From: Saccharomycopsis fibuligera x Saccharomycopsis cf. fibuligera
Lineage: Eukaryota; Ascomycota; Saccharomycetes; Ascoideales; Saccharomycopsidaceae
Length of the DNA: 64,000 nt
Assembly (NCBI GenBank): GCA_001936135.1
Contig: CP012816.1
Location: 3,903,501 to 3,967,500 of the forward strand
Direction: 5' to 3'
Shown here: positions 53,741-64,000 of the stretch, piece after piece
Numbering within the stretch: the first letter of the stretch is position 1
Layout of the letters: every line of letters starts with the position of its first letter
Made by a program: the position numbers and the translations under genes
The notes under the pieces: generated by a model
Told to the model about the DNA's origin: nothing
The model's database searches: none
Seen by the model: the letters and a program-made list of their open reading frames with translations, nothing else

Positions 53741-54472
53741 TTTGCATTACAGTCAGTCGGTGGACGAAGATCCTGGGAACGGTATTGTCACTGTGTCCGT
53801 AATTGTAACCACAGCATGATTATTTGTGCCTGGGTGAACCTTCCGGCAAATTTGTACACCTGGCCAGGCGAATGAATGGCTTGTTTACACATACAGAGCT
53901 GCTTGCCAAAGAAACGAGTTGGCAAAACAGCTCCACGTCCTGTGGTATATACTGCGGCGTGCTATAGTGTGTTGCTACTGTCTCCGAAAAGAAGGGGTGT
54001 ATGGTATTTACCCTGCCCACAAGCTCACCCCCGGTAAAAAATCTTTTTCACTGCCAACAACAACACTACTTGCCCACTCTCTACCACTACGCTGTCTACC
54101 ACTGTTTACCACTGTCTGCCACTGCTGTTCTTCTTGATACCATATCTCATATCATATTCCATACTCCATACTACATACTCCATATTCCATATCTACTTCG
54201 CTCCCAGCAGCCCTCTGGCATTCCGTCCTCGCCTGTCCCACTACCATCCCGCCATATACTATACTATACTATACTCTCTCTTCTCTGTTCTTTCTTCCTC
54301 AGTCCTCTTTCTTTCTCCTCTCCTCCTCTCGCTACTGCCCCCTGTCCCTTCCAATTTCATTTTCCATCCTGATCTTGTTTCATAGCTACACATCCTTTCT
54401 GTCTACCGCGGTCCACTCTCAACACCACCTCGCACCTATACCATACCTGTATCATACTTTTGCAACATCTAT

Positions 54473-54481
54473 ATGAAATGA
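54473..54481 (+). promoter_or_regulatory. Minimal uORF overlapping the HSL1 start codon
   Basis: ATG-AAA-TGA begins 5 nt before the HSL1 ATG (54478) and its stop overlaps that ATG. If the mRNA leader includes it, scanning ribosomes would meet it first. Seen directly; function inferred. Confidence 0.5.
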
Positions 54482-54570
54482 ATTATGACGATGAAACAAA
54501 CACAAATGTCATATCCAGATCAGAGGACGAGCTAGACATCATTGCCAACAACAACGACAACAACAACAAT

Positions 54571-54614
<44 letters not shown>

Positions 54615-57600
54615 AAACAGCAGCAAAAATAACAACAACAGTAACAACAACACACACTATGATACCATGACCGACTCAAATCATCGACCAGCCAACCACC
54701 ACCACAACCAACAGCATAAATATCTCAACAACAAGCTTGTCCAGCAGCAGGTGCACACCAACGGATTCCCCGACAGAAAACCGCCTCGCAAACACACTCA
54801 AACAAAACAACAAGCCTCTGCCAGCAGCGCGAGCGCAAGCGCCACCACTAACGCCAATGCCAACGCCAATGCCAACGCATACGAAGACCAGTATGTAGAT
54901 GTCGACGAAAATAACCGCCCTCAGGAAGAAGACGAAATTGTGGTCCCAGAGCACTTGATATCTCAGGTGCACACTAACGTGAACTCAAACAAAGACTCCG
55001 AAAAGAGACTATCCACAATGACAACCTCTTCGTACACCAAAAAGGTAAAGAAAAATTATGTTGGTCCTTGGAAGTTGGGAAGAACTTTAGGTAGAGGCGC
55101 TACCGGCAGAGTCAGATTGGCAAAACATTCCAAAACAGGTCAGCTAGCCGCCGTTAAGATCATCCCAAAATCCACATTTAGAGACAACAACAATAATAAT
55201 AATGATAACGTCCACAACGGTATCGAAAGAGAAATCATCATTATGAAGTTGATTTCTCACCCAAATATCATGGCGCTCTATGATGTTTGGGAAAACAAGG
55301 GCGAACTATATCTTATTTTGGAATACGTTGAGTGCGGCGAATTGTTTAACTATTTGGTCAAAAAGATAAGATTGGATGAAAAAGAAGCAGTTCACTACTT
55401 CAAACAAATAATATCAGGCGTCAATTATTGCCATTCTTTCAATATTTGCCATCGTGATTTAAAACCAGAAAATTTGTTGTTGGACAAGTATCATAACATC
55501 AAAATTGCTGATTTTGGCATGGCGGCGCTTGAAGTCACAAACAAAATGTTAAACACGTCTTGTGGCTCACCACATTACGCTTCCCCTGAAGTGGTAATGG
55601 GCGAGAGTTATCATGGAGGCCCAAGTGATATATGGTCTTGTGGTATTATTCTTTTTGCTTTATTGACCGGTCATTTGCCCTTTGACGATGACCATATGAC
55701 TAGATTGTTGGCCAAAGTAAGATCCGGTATCTTTAGAATCCCAAGCTATGTCAGTGCAGAAGCAAGAGATTTAATCAAGAAAATGTTGACGGTAAACCCA
55801 GAAAAAAGAATCTCTATTGAAGAAATTTTGGCTCATCCTTTACTTCAAAAATATCCAGAGACTGGGTTTTATTATCCAAGAAACAAAAAGCACAAAAACT
55901 ATATGGAATCCCCATTACCTAAAGATATCATGAAACAGCCAATTGCTCCAGAAAAGATCGATCGTGAAATATTGAAAAATTTGCAAACTTTGTGGCACGG
56001 TGAAAAAAAATCCAAGATTATTGATAAGTTACTGACTACCGATGAAAACGCCGAAAAGTTGTTTTATTATTTGTTGTTGAAATATAGACAAGAACATTCG
56101 GATGTGGCCCAAGCTATAAAAAACAAGACAAAACCAAAAACAATTATGCAATCTAATGGCGAAACTACTGCTAGAGATTTAATCAATAATGGTCATCTTA
56201 CAATGAGTAAATCCAAATCTTTTGTATCTACAACTGTAACAGATAACAGCGGCAACAAAACAACAGAAATTTCTAAAGAGCCACTATCCAAAAATGCGAA
56301 ACTCAATTCCACCTCTTACAATAAAATTTTGACTCGCTCCAAATACAGTCTAAACAAATTGGACAAGTCCACATCTCGTTCAAATATTAATAGTTTGCCT
56401 AGCTCGAATAATATCAATAAGCGCAGAACTAGAGACATTGAAGGCCGTTTGGTTATACCTGCTTCATCTTCTAGAAAAGGTATCAAATTTGCTAATCACT
56501 CCAGAGCTAAGTCTTCTGCTAGTCAGAAATCTTTTAAAAGTTCTCCTTCTCCAATCAACAGTGTGCACAACATCCAAGGTTTGGATGCTGCTGTTGCTAA
56601 TTATAACAACAATCATCATAACAGTAATGACCAGGATGAAAGCCCAGTCAAAAACAGTCAAGCTTCAACTACTGCGATCGACTTCAATTTTGGTAAAGCC
56701 ACTATTGGCACTACCGCTGCTGCTGCCACCTTGTCACGTAATGATGCTATCAATGTTAAACGTAACTCCGATATTCGCTCACTGATGACAAAGTCAACTT
56801 CCAAAAGAGATAGCTTCAATGCTTTCGATATGGGCTCTATACCTAACTATGCGGTTTTGATAGACCAGTTTGGATTGACTACTTCAACATCTCGCAGAAG
56901 CATAACTTCTCCTAAAAAGAAACAAAGAAAATCTCTTACTGGCTCCAATTCTTTGCTCGACATGAATACTTCAAACAGCGTCAAACGTTTATCTGTGGTG
57001 TCCAGTAGATCCAAAAGATCCACATTGAATAACTCTTCAAGTAAAAGAAGTATAAGGAACAAGGCCAAAGCCAAAAAGGAATTGTTAAAAAAACCAACGT
57101 TGAATTTACCAGAATTGCCAAAATTGCCACAGGAAGAAACAAAGCGAAAGGCTAAAGCCTCAAAAGTTCTATCTCGTGATGATTTCAATAGTGGGTTATC
57201 AACTAATGATTTTGCTTTTTTTTGTGAGCAAGTATTTGGTTTTGACAAGGATCCTTCGAAGCGTAAAAGCAATGTTTTTAGTCATTTACCAAATTATAAC
57301 GACTTGGAAAAAGAGTATCAATCGCGTTTGGAATTGCAAAAACAAGAAGAAATTAGAAGAGAACAAGAACGTCTTGAAGCAATAAATAAGGCTAATAATT
57401 TGAGTAAAATGGTGAAAGAAATGGTTGAAAAGGCAAAGTCTTTGGAGAAAGAAAATCAACGGTTGATTAAAGAAAGAGAAGCTAAAGAAAATGATAGACG
57501 TGCTGCTTCTTTACCTCATGACAGTAAGCAAAAGAATGGTGATAGCTTAGATCCACAAAAAGTCAGACAAAGAAGAGCAATTAGTGAATTCAAAGACGTT

Positions 57601-59547
57601 GCTGATGTTAATGACTCTGCAGCTGAAAACCCACAAAGAGTCAGTCCTACCAAGAAAAATTCAAAGATTGGTAAGTCGCCAAAAAAGAAAAAGTCAATTC
57701 TTGGGGTCAATTCTACCTTGTTAAATTCTCCCACTGGATCTTTAGTTAAACCTGATGGCAGCCCTACTAAGAAGGGCAAACCAATAAACACTACCGCCAC
57801 TGATCTTAGAACTTTGCCTAGTGATTTGACTTCAGTTACAAATGAGGATGATAAATTCCAAGATGCAATGGAAAGTTTGGGCCGTCAAAATACAAACAGT
57901 TTTTTCAATTTTAATTCACAAAAAAGTCAATCTATTTCAAGTTCTATATTTGATAATAACAAAAAACCTCACTTCAATTTTGTTGGCTCTCCAATAATCG
58001 AAAAGAAAAACGATGTCCATAATAATAAAGATGACCCAACATCTCAAGGCTTGCAAGCTTTTATTCAAAGCAAATCAAAAGAAAATTTTCTTACTGGTGA
58101 TGCATCTCATGAGCAGGGCAAACTTGGATCATTATTACCAACCCCGCCATCTTCTAGCCCTGAACTTAACTTCAGTAAAAAAGTTCACATTTTTAGTTAC
58201 CCACTGCCAACTGGAACCTCGGATTTGGATATGTCTTTTACTAATGTCAGCTCAAAAAGGGAAACTTCTACTTTAGATTCATTGAATAACAACAACTCTA
58301 ACATTAATAGTGCTAATGTCTATGTCGATGCCAACAACAACACAGGTAATAGTATTACTCTGAAGGCAAAACGCAACTCATCAATAGCTGCGCCATCTGC
58401 CAATAACCGGTTCTCTTTAGTTCCTCAAAGAGATGCCCCTAAACCTCCACAACCCAAATCTTCCACCACCACCACCGCCCCTGCCCCTGCCACTGCCGCC
58501 GCTGCTTCTACTGCGACTACTAGCAACGGTAGTGGTGAATCATCATCAATTCCAAGTGCCCCAGAGAAGCCGCAGAGTAGTAATACTCAAACTAATGTTA
58601 GGACGGTTATTGCAAAGGGAAACAATCTCATTGTAAAGGCTAATGCAACTACTACTACTAATACTATTAAAACAACAATAACTACCGCAGATGATACGGC
58701 CACAGATGCGGCCACCCCGGAAACCACCACTGTTCCTTCTACTACTGCTACTGGTGTTGCTTCTGTTGGAAACCCAACCACTGCCACCACCAGCACCAAT
58801 GCTACTGCAATCACCGACTCTCTTGCAATCGCTAACAGCAATAGCAAAAAGAACGACGATGCATCATCAACTATCTCAGCTGCAAGATCAACTACTGGTA
58901 AGCCATCCACTGCTACATTAAGAGCAGCTTCAGCAATGACTGCTAGAACCAAATTGTCTACTATTGAAAAAGCTAACAACTCAAATACCACCGTCACCAC
59001 AGATAAAGAATCTAGCAGTGATGACAAAGATGGAGAATTTGTTGAGTCCAAACATTCCAAAGAACCATCAATTACCACTACCACTGCCTCATCGATTTTG
59101 ACTAATCCAAAAACAAAGCAAAGTTGGTTTTCCAAAGTCATCAACAATTTTGTTCCTAGTGCATCTCACGAGGAAGAATTCCGCTATGAGTCTTTTTTGC
59201 TTGTTGAAGATGTACAAACTTTGATTAGAAACTCACTAACTGTAAGATTAAAAGAAGGCAGCGTATCCAAAGTGAAGTTTGACTCTAATAGTATATCGGC
59301 GGTGGTGCCTGCCAAATTGGCCAATGGCAGATCATTGAAAGTGAAAATCATGGTTAATGGCTTGAAAACTGGCAGGTTTGACAGTGGTAAAGTACTGAAG
59401 GATAAGAAAAGATCAGTAGTTACTGTTTTGAAAGAAAAAGGATCGGCTAAAGCTTTTAGTAAGATGGGCCAAACTATTCAGTTGACTATTCAAAATGAAG
59501 AAAATCAGTTCAAGACTAGAGAAACTAGATTTATGCGTTATGGTTGA
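54478..59547 (+). CDS. HSL1: Septin-associated morphogenesis kinase Hsl1
   Basis: Hsl1 is a Nim1/Gin4-type kinase at the bud-neck septin ring that, with Hsl7, leads to Swe1 degradation and mitotic entry. The 1689-residue protein has an N-terminal poly-Asn tract (AAC repeat 54547-54613). The kinase domain (residues ~196-460) has GRGATGRVRL, HRD at ~325, DFG at ~345 and TSCGSPHYASPE activation loop; ERE(I/V)xIMKLISH and VWENKxELYL blocks match Hsl1 better than Gin4. A long Ser/Asn/Lys-rich middle follows, with a coiled coil near ~960-1010 (KQEEIRREQERLEA). The last ~100 residues form the KA1 lipid-binding domain. The start is the first in-frame ATG; a 3-codon uORF (ATGAAATGA, 54473-54481) overlaps it. 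Confidence 0.92.
54547..54613. repeat. AAC trinucleotide repeat in HSL1
   Basis: About 22 units with few interruptions, coding for poly-Asn near the Hsl1 N-terminus. Confidence 0.9.
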
Positions 59548-60502
59548 GCATATCTAATAAAAGAGACGTTGTTGCTTGGTTTTTGTTTTTTCTAATTATT
59601 ATCTCTTGCTTTTCTTTTCTCTTTTGTTTTGCTCACCTTGAACAGTATATTGCACGAATGAACAGTTCCCGAACCCTAATTGATCATTGTCATCATCATA
59701 TTTTATCTACTGCTTCTATATATTATCACTTTTTTTACCATTTTTTCATTTTTTACTATCATCCTTATTATTACTATTATTTACTTTGCTAAGTTTTAGT
59801 TTTGTTCTTACTCAATTCCTAATTTTTGTTATTCCTTATTGTTTCTCCTTATTTTTTATTTCAGTTTCAAATACTTTTTTTTCTTAACAATATTTGCTCA
59901 AAACGGATCATGATAGTCATTTTATGCTTTTTATTACTTACTAACTTATTTACTCACTTATTTACTCATTTGCTTATTCAAACATTTTCTTATTTAGTTT
60001 ATTCACTTTGCCTTTTTTTTATTTTAATTTTTTTGCAATATCTGTTTTCATTTTTTGTCACGTTAATTTTTCGTTTCATTTTTTCGTCTTCGTTTTATTA
60101 ATTTACAATTTTGTTAATTACACATCAAGATATTTCAAAGTAAATGTTAAAATGTTAAAACGCTGCGAAAAGTAGTCTTTCTAATAATGATAAGGGTTGC
60201 AGAAGAGCTTTCACTGTTCTTTTCGTCGCTGTTTTCTCTTTCCCCGAATGACAAATCATATGCAAATCACTACGATTTGTTTCAACCTCACTTTGTGTTT
60301 CGTACATGTATGCCATACCTATATCTTGCTTTCTTTTAATTTTTTCACTTGATAAAAATGAGGAAAACCATATTATAAGGCAAGACATGGAAAAAATAAA
60401 AAACGAACGTTAGCGAACTTCAAATTAAGCTAAAGATAGAGCTATATATACAATATATGTGCCTTTTAAATTACTCTGTAAACATTCAATCTTTCCTTTA
60501 TT
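59548..60502. other. Intergenic, convergent HSL1 / SPC34
   Basis: About 950 bp, strongly T-rich on the + strand, with the short direct repeats TTATTTACTCA near 59945-59970. Open frames here are low-complexity Phe/Leu/Ser runs. Confidence 0.55.
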
Positions 60503-61458
60503 TCACCAACTTCTGCTCTTTTCAAGCAATGCTGATTTTTGTCGTTTTAATTCTTCAAGTTCTTTTTTCTTTTTCTCAATTAACTCTTTCCCTGTAATTA
60601 TTACTTCTGCTGCTGCTTCTGCTGCTTTCTTGCTTTTTTTCCTTGTGGGCCCGCTTATCATAGCTTCTGCCTCAATCCCAGAGTCCAGCTCCGGGCTTTC
60701 TTTAATTTCACTGTCACCATCATTTGAATCACTAGCCAGTCTTTTTTGAGATCCTTTCTGCTGATTTTTTTCCTGCTTAGCAACGGCTTTTTGAAACTTA
60801 AGTAATTCCTTATCATCCAAATCAACATTATATTTCCTCAACTGAACACTAATTTCTTTACTTATTGCCATTAATTCGTTGATTTCCTTAGATAATGAAA
60901 TATTTCGATCTTTAAGTTTGGTCAAGTAGGCATCTAGGTTATTTATTGGATAATTTGTGTTTAACTTGACTAATGTTGAAATGAGTTGGTCAATTAGGTG
61001 GCTTTCATCATTACAATTATCATCAGAGTCGTCCTCTCTCTCTTTTTTGTCATCTTTTTGTTTTTCCATGCTATTGCCGTGTAGTGCTGCTTTATCGCTG
61101 ACATTATCATTATCCCCAGCACTTATTTTATTGGCATCATCTGCCCTATTCAAGTCATACATTATATTGCTCTGCTTCAATTTTTTTTGAAACACGTTTT
61201 GCAAACACTCATTAATTTGTTCAAGTTTAGTCAAGTAAAAATTATTATTAGCCATTGACAATTCATCTAGTGTTGGTTTTTGTGGAATTTTGATAGTGAC
61301 CTCGTCATTGTTAAAATCTCCCGAGTAATAGTTTAATTTTTCTTTAAATTTGGCCCCATCGTAACGTCGTAGGCCTGGATACTGTTGCCGCGTTGACTGT
61401 CCTTGACTGTTAATGTAGGGCTGGTCGGCACCATTGGCTTTTATATTACTGTTGCTGC

Positions 61459-61551
<93 letters not shown>

Positions 61552-61768
61552 TATTATTATCAATGTTGAAAGAGGCTACCTGTTCTGGCTCATAAGTAAG
61601 AAATAACCTATCACTTCCCAAATCAATATTTAAATCAGTGATCAAGTTAGTAATCTCATTATTCTTGATTACTGAATTGGCAAATACTCCACCTGGATGA
61701 AAATATAGAGTGGAGATGGAGTCGCATGACTTGCGTGACTGCTTGAGTATAGATTCGAGATCCAGCAT
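60503..61768 (-). CDS. SPC34: DASH complex subunit Spc34
   Basis: Spc34 belongs to the ten-subunit DASH/Dam1 ring that couples kinetochores to microtubules. The N-terminal block CDSISTLYFHPGGVFANSVI, then EITNLITDLN, matches the Spc34 signature of S. cerevisiae. C-terminal coiled coils (residues ~270-330 and ~385-420, ELIEKKKKELEELKRQKSALLE) fit the family. Between the conserved blocks lies a poly-Asn tract of more than 30 residues encoded by a TTA/ATT repeat (61459-61560). The 421-residue length exceeds the usual ~295 because of this tract and an Asp/Lys-rich linker. The second codon is CTG, so the N-terminus reads Met-Ser-Asp in this clade. Confidence 0.85.
61459..61560. repeat. TTA trinucleotide repeat in SPC34
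   Basis: About 34 units on the + strand with a single interruption near 61548, coding poly-Asn on the minus strand. Confidence 0.95.
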
Positions 61769-62181
61769 GGCTGGAAGCGGAAGTAAAGTGGCTTGTGACT
61801 AGTGTTTTTGTTGTGTCAATAGGCGTTTGATTATTACTGTTGTTGTTATTGTTTTTGTTTGTTTTTATTTTTATTTTCTCGATGCTTATATCGATTTTCT
61901 TTAACGCGCTTTCGTACCCGAGTTCTTGAGTGCTTATAGCAACGGGGTGTCCCGAAATCTGTCTTTGAAGATGATATTACCAATAGTTTACACTATCCCA
62001 CTAATACACTATACTTCATCGCAGCAAACAAAAAACTACACTGGTATAAGTCAACATAGAATAATACTCAAACAAAGACGCATTCATTCAAGTTATCTAT
62101 ATAGACTGTACATTGCGTACACTTACAACACTATAAACAACAAAATTGCTTAAGCAACTTTCACTAAACTCCGAGATCCAC
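61769..62181. other. SPC34 promoter and 3' flank of the NAD(P)-binding gene
   Basis: About 410 bp. AACGCGC at 61903-61909 is one base off an MCB box. A 75-codon plus frame at 61926-62153 is unsupported. Confidence 0.45.
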
Positions 62182-62853
62182 TTATTTCAAAGAGGACAAG
62201 AATTGCTTAATTGGGGTTTGACCCTTGACAAGAGTGATTGTCTTGTGGATAGTATTTGGTTCTTGCAAAGAATCGACGATGACTTGAGCAACATCTTCTC
62301 TGTCAATCTGCAAGTCCGCAAGTTTTTTGTTTCCAATCTCTTCTGTGACCTTCCCAGTACCTTCACCGTCACTCAAATAGCCTGGTTGCAAAATGGTCCA
62401 ATCCAATTTAGTTCTTCTTAATTCACGGTCAGCGTACTTTTTAGCAATGTAGTAAGATCTAAGCTCATTATCGTACCAGAAATCTCTGTCTTCTGCCTTG
62501 ATGGCACTGACAAGAACAATTCTTTTGATTCCAACTTTCTCAGCAGCTTCAAACACCTTGACAGCACCATCAAGATCAATAGAGAAGGTCTTGTCAAGCC
62601 CCTTGCCCCCAGCGCCGGCACTAAAGACAACAGCGTTAGCCCCTTCAAGAGCTCCCGCAATGTTCAAGACTGGTTCTTCGAGGCTAACAACTTTCGATTT
62701 GACACCGATGTCAGAGAATTGCTTCACCTGATCCTTGTTGCGAATAATGGCAAGCGGCTCAAACTTGTCTGGCAAATTGTGGAGCTTATTAATAAGACGT
62801 CTAGCAACTTTGCCGTTAGCTCCGACGACTGCGACTTTGATAATTGAGCTCAT
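62182..62853 (-). CDS. Atypical short-chain dehydrogenase, YMR090W-like
   Basis: A 223-residue Rossmann-fold protein of the NAD(P)-binding NmrA/atypical SDR type, close to S. cerevisiae YMR090W (227 residues, function unknown, cytoplasmic). The dinucleotide loop is VAVVGANGKVARRL (residues ~7-20). Further family blocks are VVFSAGAGGKGLDKTFSIDLDG, VSAIKAEDRDFWYDNELRSYYIAKK with a YxxxK-like pair, DWTILQPGYLS and DREDVAQVIVDSL. No catalytic role is established for the family; it may be a redox sensor or reductase. It is divergent from GPI10 across 370 bp. Confidence 0.88.
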   Translation of the reverse strand: MSSIIKVAVVGANGKVARRLINKLHNLPDKFEPLAIIRNKDQVKQFSDIGVKSKVVSLEEPVLNIAGALEGANAVVFSAGAGGKGLDKTFSIDLDGAVKVFEAAEKVGIKRIVLVSAIKAEDRDFWYDNELRSYYIAKKYADRELRRTKLDWTILQPGYLSDGEGTGKVTEEIGNKKLADLQIDREDVAQVIVDSLQEPNTIHKTITLVKGQTPIKQFLSSLK

Positions 62854-63223
62854 GTTCGTTTGATATAAATTTTAGTTGTTTGTTTGGCTTGCTTATTTTG
62901 GTGTTCAATTATTGAATTAACTCAATAACCAATGGATAGGTAGTAAATAAGGAAAAAACTGAAGAGAAAGAAAAGAAGACAAGAGACAAAATATTCTTGA
63001 GCGTACATGTATATATATATATATACATATACATATATGGTTCAAATGAGCTTATTACTAAGCTGCTCATCGCACGTGACATGTTATTTAAACTTTTTTG
63101 ACCTCTTAGCTGAGCAACAGCACTTACTTTCAACATGGATGAAATTCACAGCGACAGACAGGGAAGAACCTAACACTGTGGGTTATTACAGACCACACAG
63201 TGAGCAAGCAACTGCAGCTAGCC
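62854..63223. other. Divergent promoter, YMR090W-like / GPI10
   Basis: 370 bp with a TA-rich microsatellite at 63008-63037. An ATG at 63135 is out of frame with GPI10. Confidence 0.5.
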
Positions 63224-64000
63224 ATGCTTTCCGAAGACCATTTGAGACACAGAACTAGCAAGCGCTCGGATCCACAAAGTCCGGTGGATGACAAATACGT
63301 TATAGAGAGTTATTTGGCTTTTAATCGAAATACAAGTAAAAACGCTGATCCATACTCGCAGCTGGCTGTTGATGACAATAGTGATGAAAACTCTGCTCCA
63401 GGTAGTGACAAATCCGAAAAGAAAAGCAAAAATCAAATAGAAGACGAATCTCTCCCAGCACCGTTGGTGATACAATATCTCATTATTCTCCGCATAATTA
63501 ATGCTTTCACCATCAACACTTTCTTCCAACCAGATGAGTATTTCCAATCTTTAGAGCCAGCGCACCAATTAGCCTATGGCTACGGTGACGTTCCATGGGA
63601 ATGGACCAGTCAGCTAAGATCATTTAACTATCCATCAATATTCTACTTACTTTTTAAAACTGTCGATTTTTTTAACCTTGGTGATGTTGGGGTGTTTTTG
63701 TTGCCAAAGATATTGCAGGGATTTATTTCTGCTATTAGTGAATATTACTTGTACAAATTTGCTCAAAAGGTATTTGACCAAAAGAATGAATTGATGGCAA
63801 GAACGGTGTTATTGCTTAGTGTGTTATCTACTTTCAATTGGTTTTGTTTCACTAGAACCTTTTCCAATACTTTTGAATTGAATCTTACTATTATTGCTTT
63901 GAATTTTTGGCCGTGGAATTATTTGTTGAGTGCTAAGGATACTAAAGTTACCAAGAATTCTTCAAGAACCAGCATCAATTTCTGCAATTTGACAAAGTCT
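63224..64000 (+). CDS. GPI10: GPI mannosyltransferase 3 (Gpi10), 5' part only
   Basis: Gpi10 (PIG-B type, glycosyltransferase family 22) adds the third mannose to the GPI-anchor precursor in the ER lumen. The frame runs off the window after 259 complete codons, so the C-terminal part is missing. A hydrophilic N-tail of ~95 residues precedes the first transmembrane segment, then comes the GT22 lumenal signature FFQPDEYFQSLEPAHQLAYG and VPWEWTSQLRSFNYPSIFY, whose FQPDE acid is the catalytic motif of the family. RTFSNTFE follows near the cut. The start is the first ATG after an in-frame stop (TGA at 63140). A CTG in the N-tail reads Ser. Partial at the 3' end only; no damage seen. Confidence 0.9.
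   Translation, partial: MLSEDHLRHRTSKRSDPQSPVDDKYVIESYLAFNRNTSKNADPYSQLAVDDNSDENSAPGSDKSEKKSKNQIEDESLPAPLVIQYLIILRIINAFTINTFFQPDEYFQSLEPAHQLAYGYGDVPWEWTSQLRSFNYPSIFYLLFKTVDFFNLGDVGVFLLPKILQGFISAISEYYLYKFAQKVFDQKNELMARTVLLLSVLSTFNWFCFTRTFSNTFELNLTIIALNFWPWNYLLSAKDTKVTKNSSRTSINFCNLTKS

Larger units (their letters stand above)
52166..54477. other. HSL1 upstream region rich in simple repeats
   Basis: 2.3 kb without a credible gene. Simple repeats are stacked: T-rich at 52270-52327, GTCGAGTCA-type at 52391-52442, GGTTGGTC/GGTTGATC at 53653-53685, TACCACTGT-type at 54082-54127, CATACTC-type at 54139-54195, TATAC at 54254-54275, and a C/T-rich tract at 54270-54420. A perfect MCB box lies at 53735-53740. 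Multiple short ORFs on both strands show no family resemblance. Confidence 0.6.

Noticed and set aside
58587-59147. 186-codon minus-strand frame inside HSL1
   Set aside because: Valine-rich antisense of a Thr/Ala/Asn repeat region; composition artefact.

Overview
The window is nuclear DNA of a budding yeast from the CUG-Ser clade (Saccharomycotina). Short introns with GTATGT or GTAAGT donors and TACTAAC-type branch points interrupt several genes. All recognisable proteins are yeast orthologues. CTG codons are rare, and where one falls in a conserved motif Ser fits better than Leu: at 38373-38375 in SLH1 it turns the motif FD-x-NFRP into the common FDSNFRP. Long A/T homopolymers and long Asn/Gln tracts suggest Lodderomyces elongisporus or a relative in the Candida parapsilosis group. 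That species guess is an inference and was not tested by database search. All product descriptions below assume CTG = Ser.

Layout. 0.4-4.3 kb: POL31 (DNA polymerase delta) and a GAP-type amino acid permease. 4.3-10.2 kb: a GC-rich stretch with GOT1 (one intron), HUA1 and an RTA1-like membrane protein. 10.8-16.7 kb: SEC9, RBG1 (intron), PAM18 and RLP24 (intron). 17.5-26.8 kb: a TRM61-like methyltransferase, a small OB-fold-like ORF that may be TEN1, AP180 (YAP1801/YAP1802), an intron-containing zinc-finger-like protein of unknown function, and PUT2. 27.9-31.4 kb: VMA9 (three exons) and the iron permease FTR1.

31.4-36.9 kb is a 5.5-kb stretch with no credible protein gene. It holds two identical tRNA-Thr(AGT) genes pointing outward. 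The inverted repeat continues 3' of both tRNAs, and LTR-like repeat fragments lie at mirrored distances around an AT-rich core. This layout resembles the inverted-repeat regional centromeres known from the CUG-Ser clade. It is the most interesting object in the window.

36.9-64.0 kb: SLH1, TUB4 (8-nt first exon), TDP1, ARV1, EFG1, a multi-pass membrane protein, HSL1 with a 2.3-kb microsatellite-rich promoter region, SPC34, a YMR090W-like NAD(P)-binding protein, and the start of GPI10, which runs off the end.

Most genes are housekeeping genes and do not form a pathway cluster. Several promoter motifs match the known regulation of the gene next to them: a perfect CGG-N10-CCG Put3-type palindrome before PUT2, an MCB/SCB-like box before POL31, a Cbf1 box and RRPE element between PAM18 and RLP24, and GATAAG motifs before the permease. 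The six spliced genes (GOT1, RBG1, RLP24, the zinc-finger gene, VMA9, TUB4) were rebuilt by matching splice signals to reading frame, and for all except the zinc-finger gene also to the family sequence.
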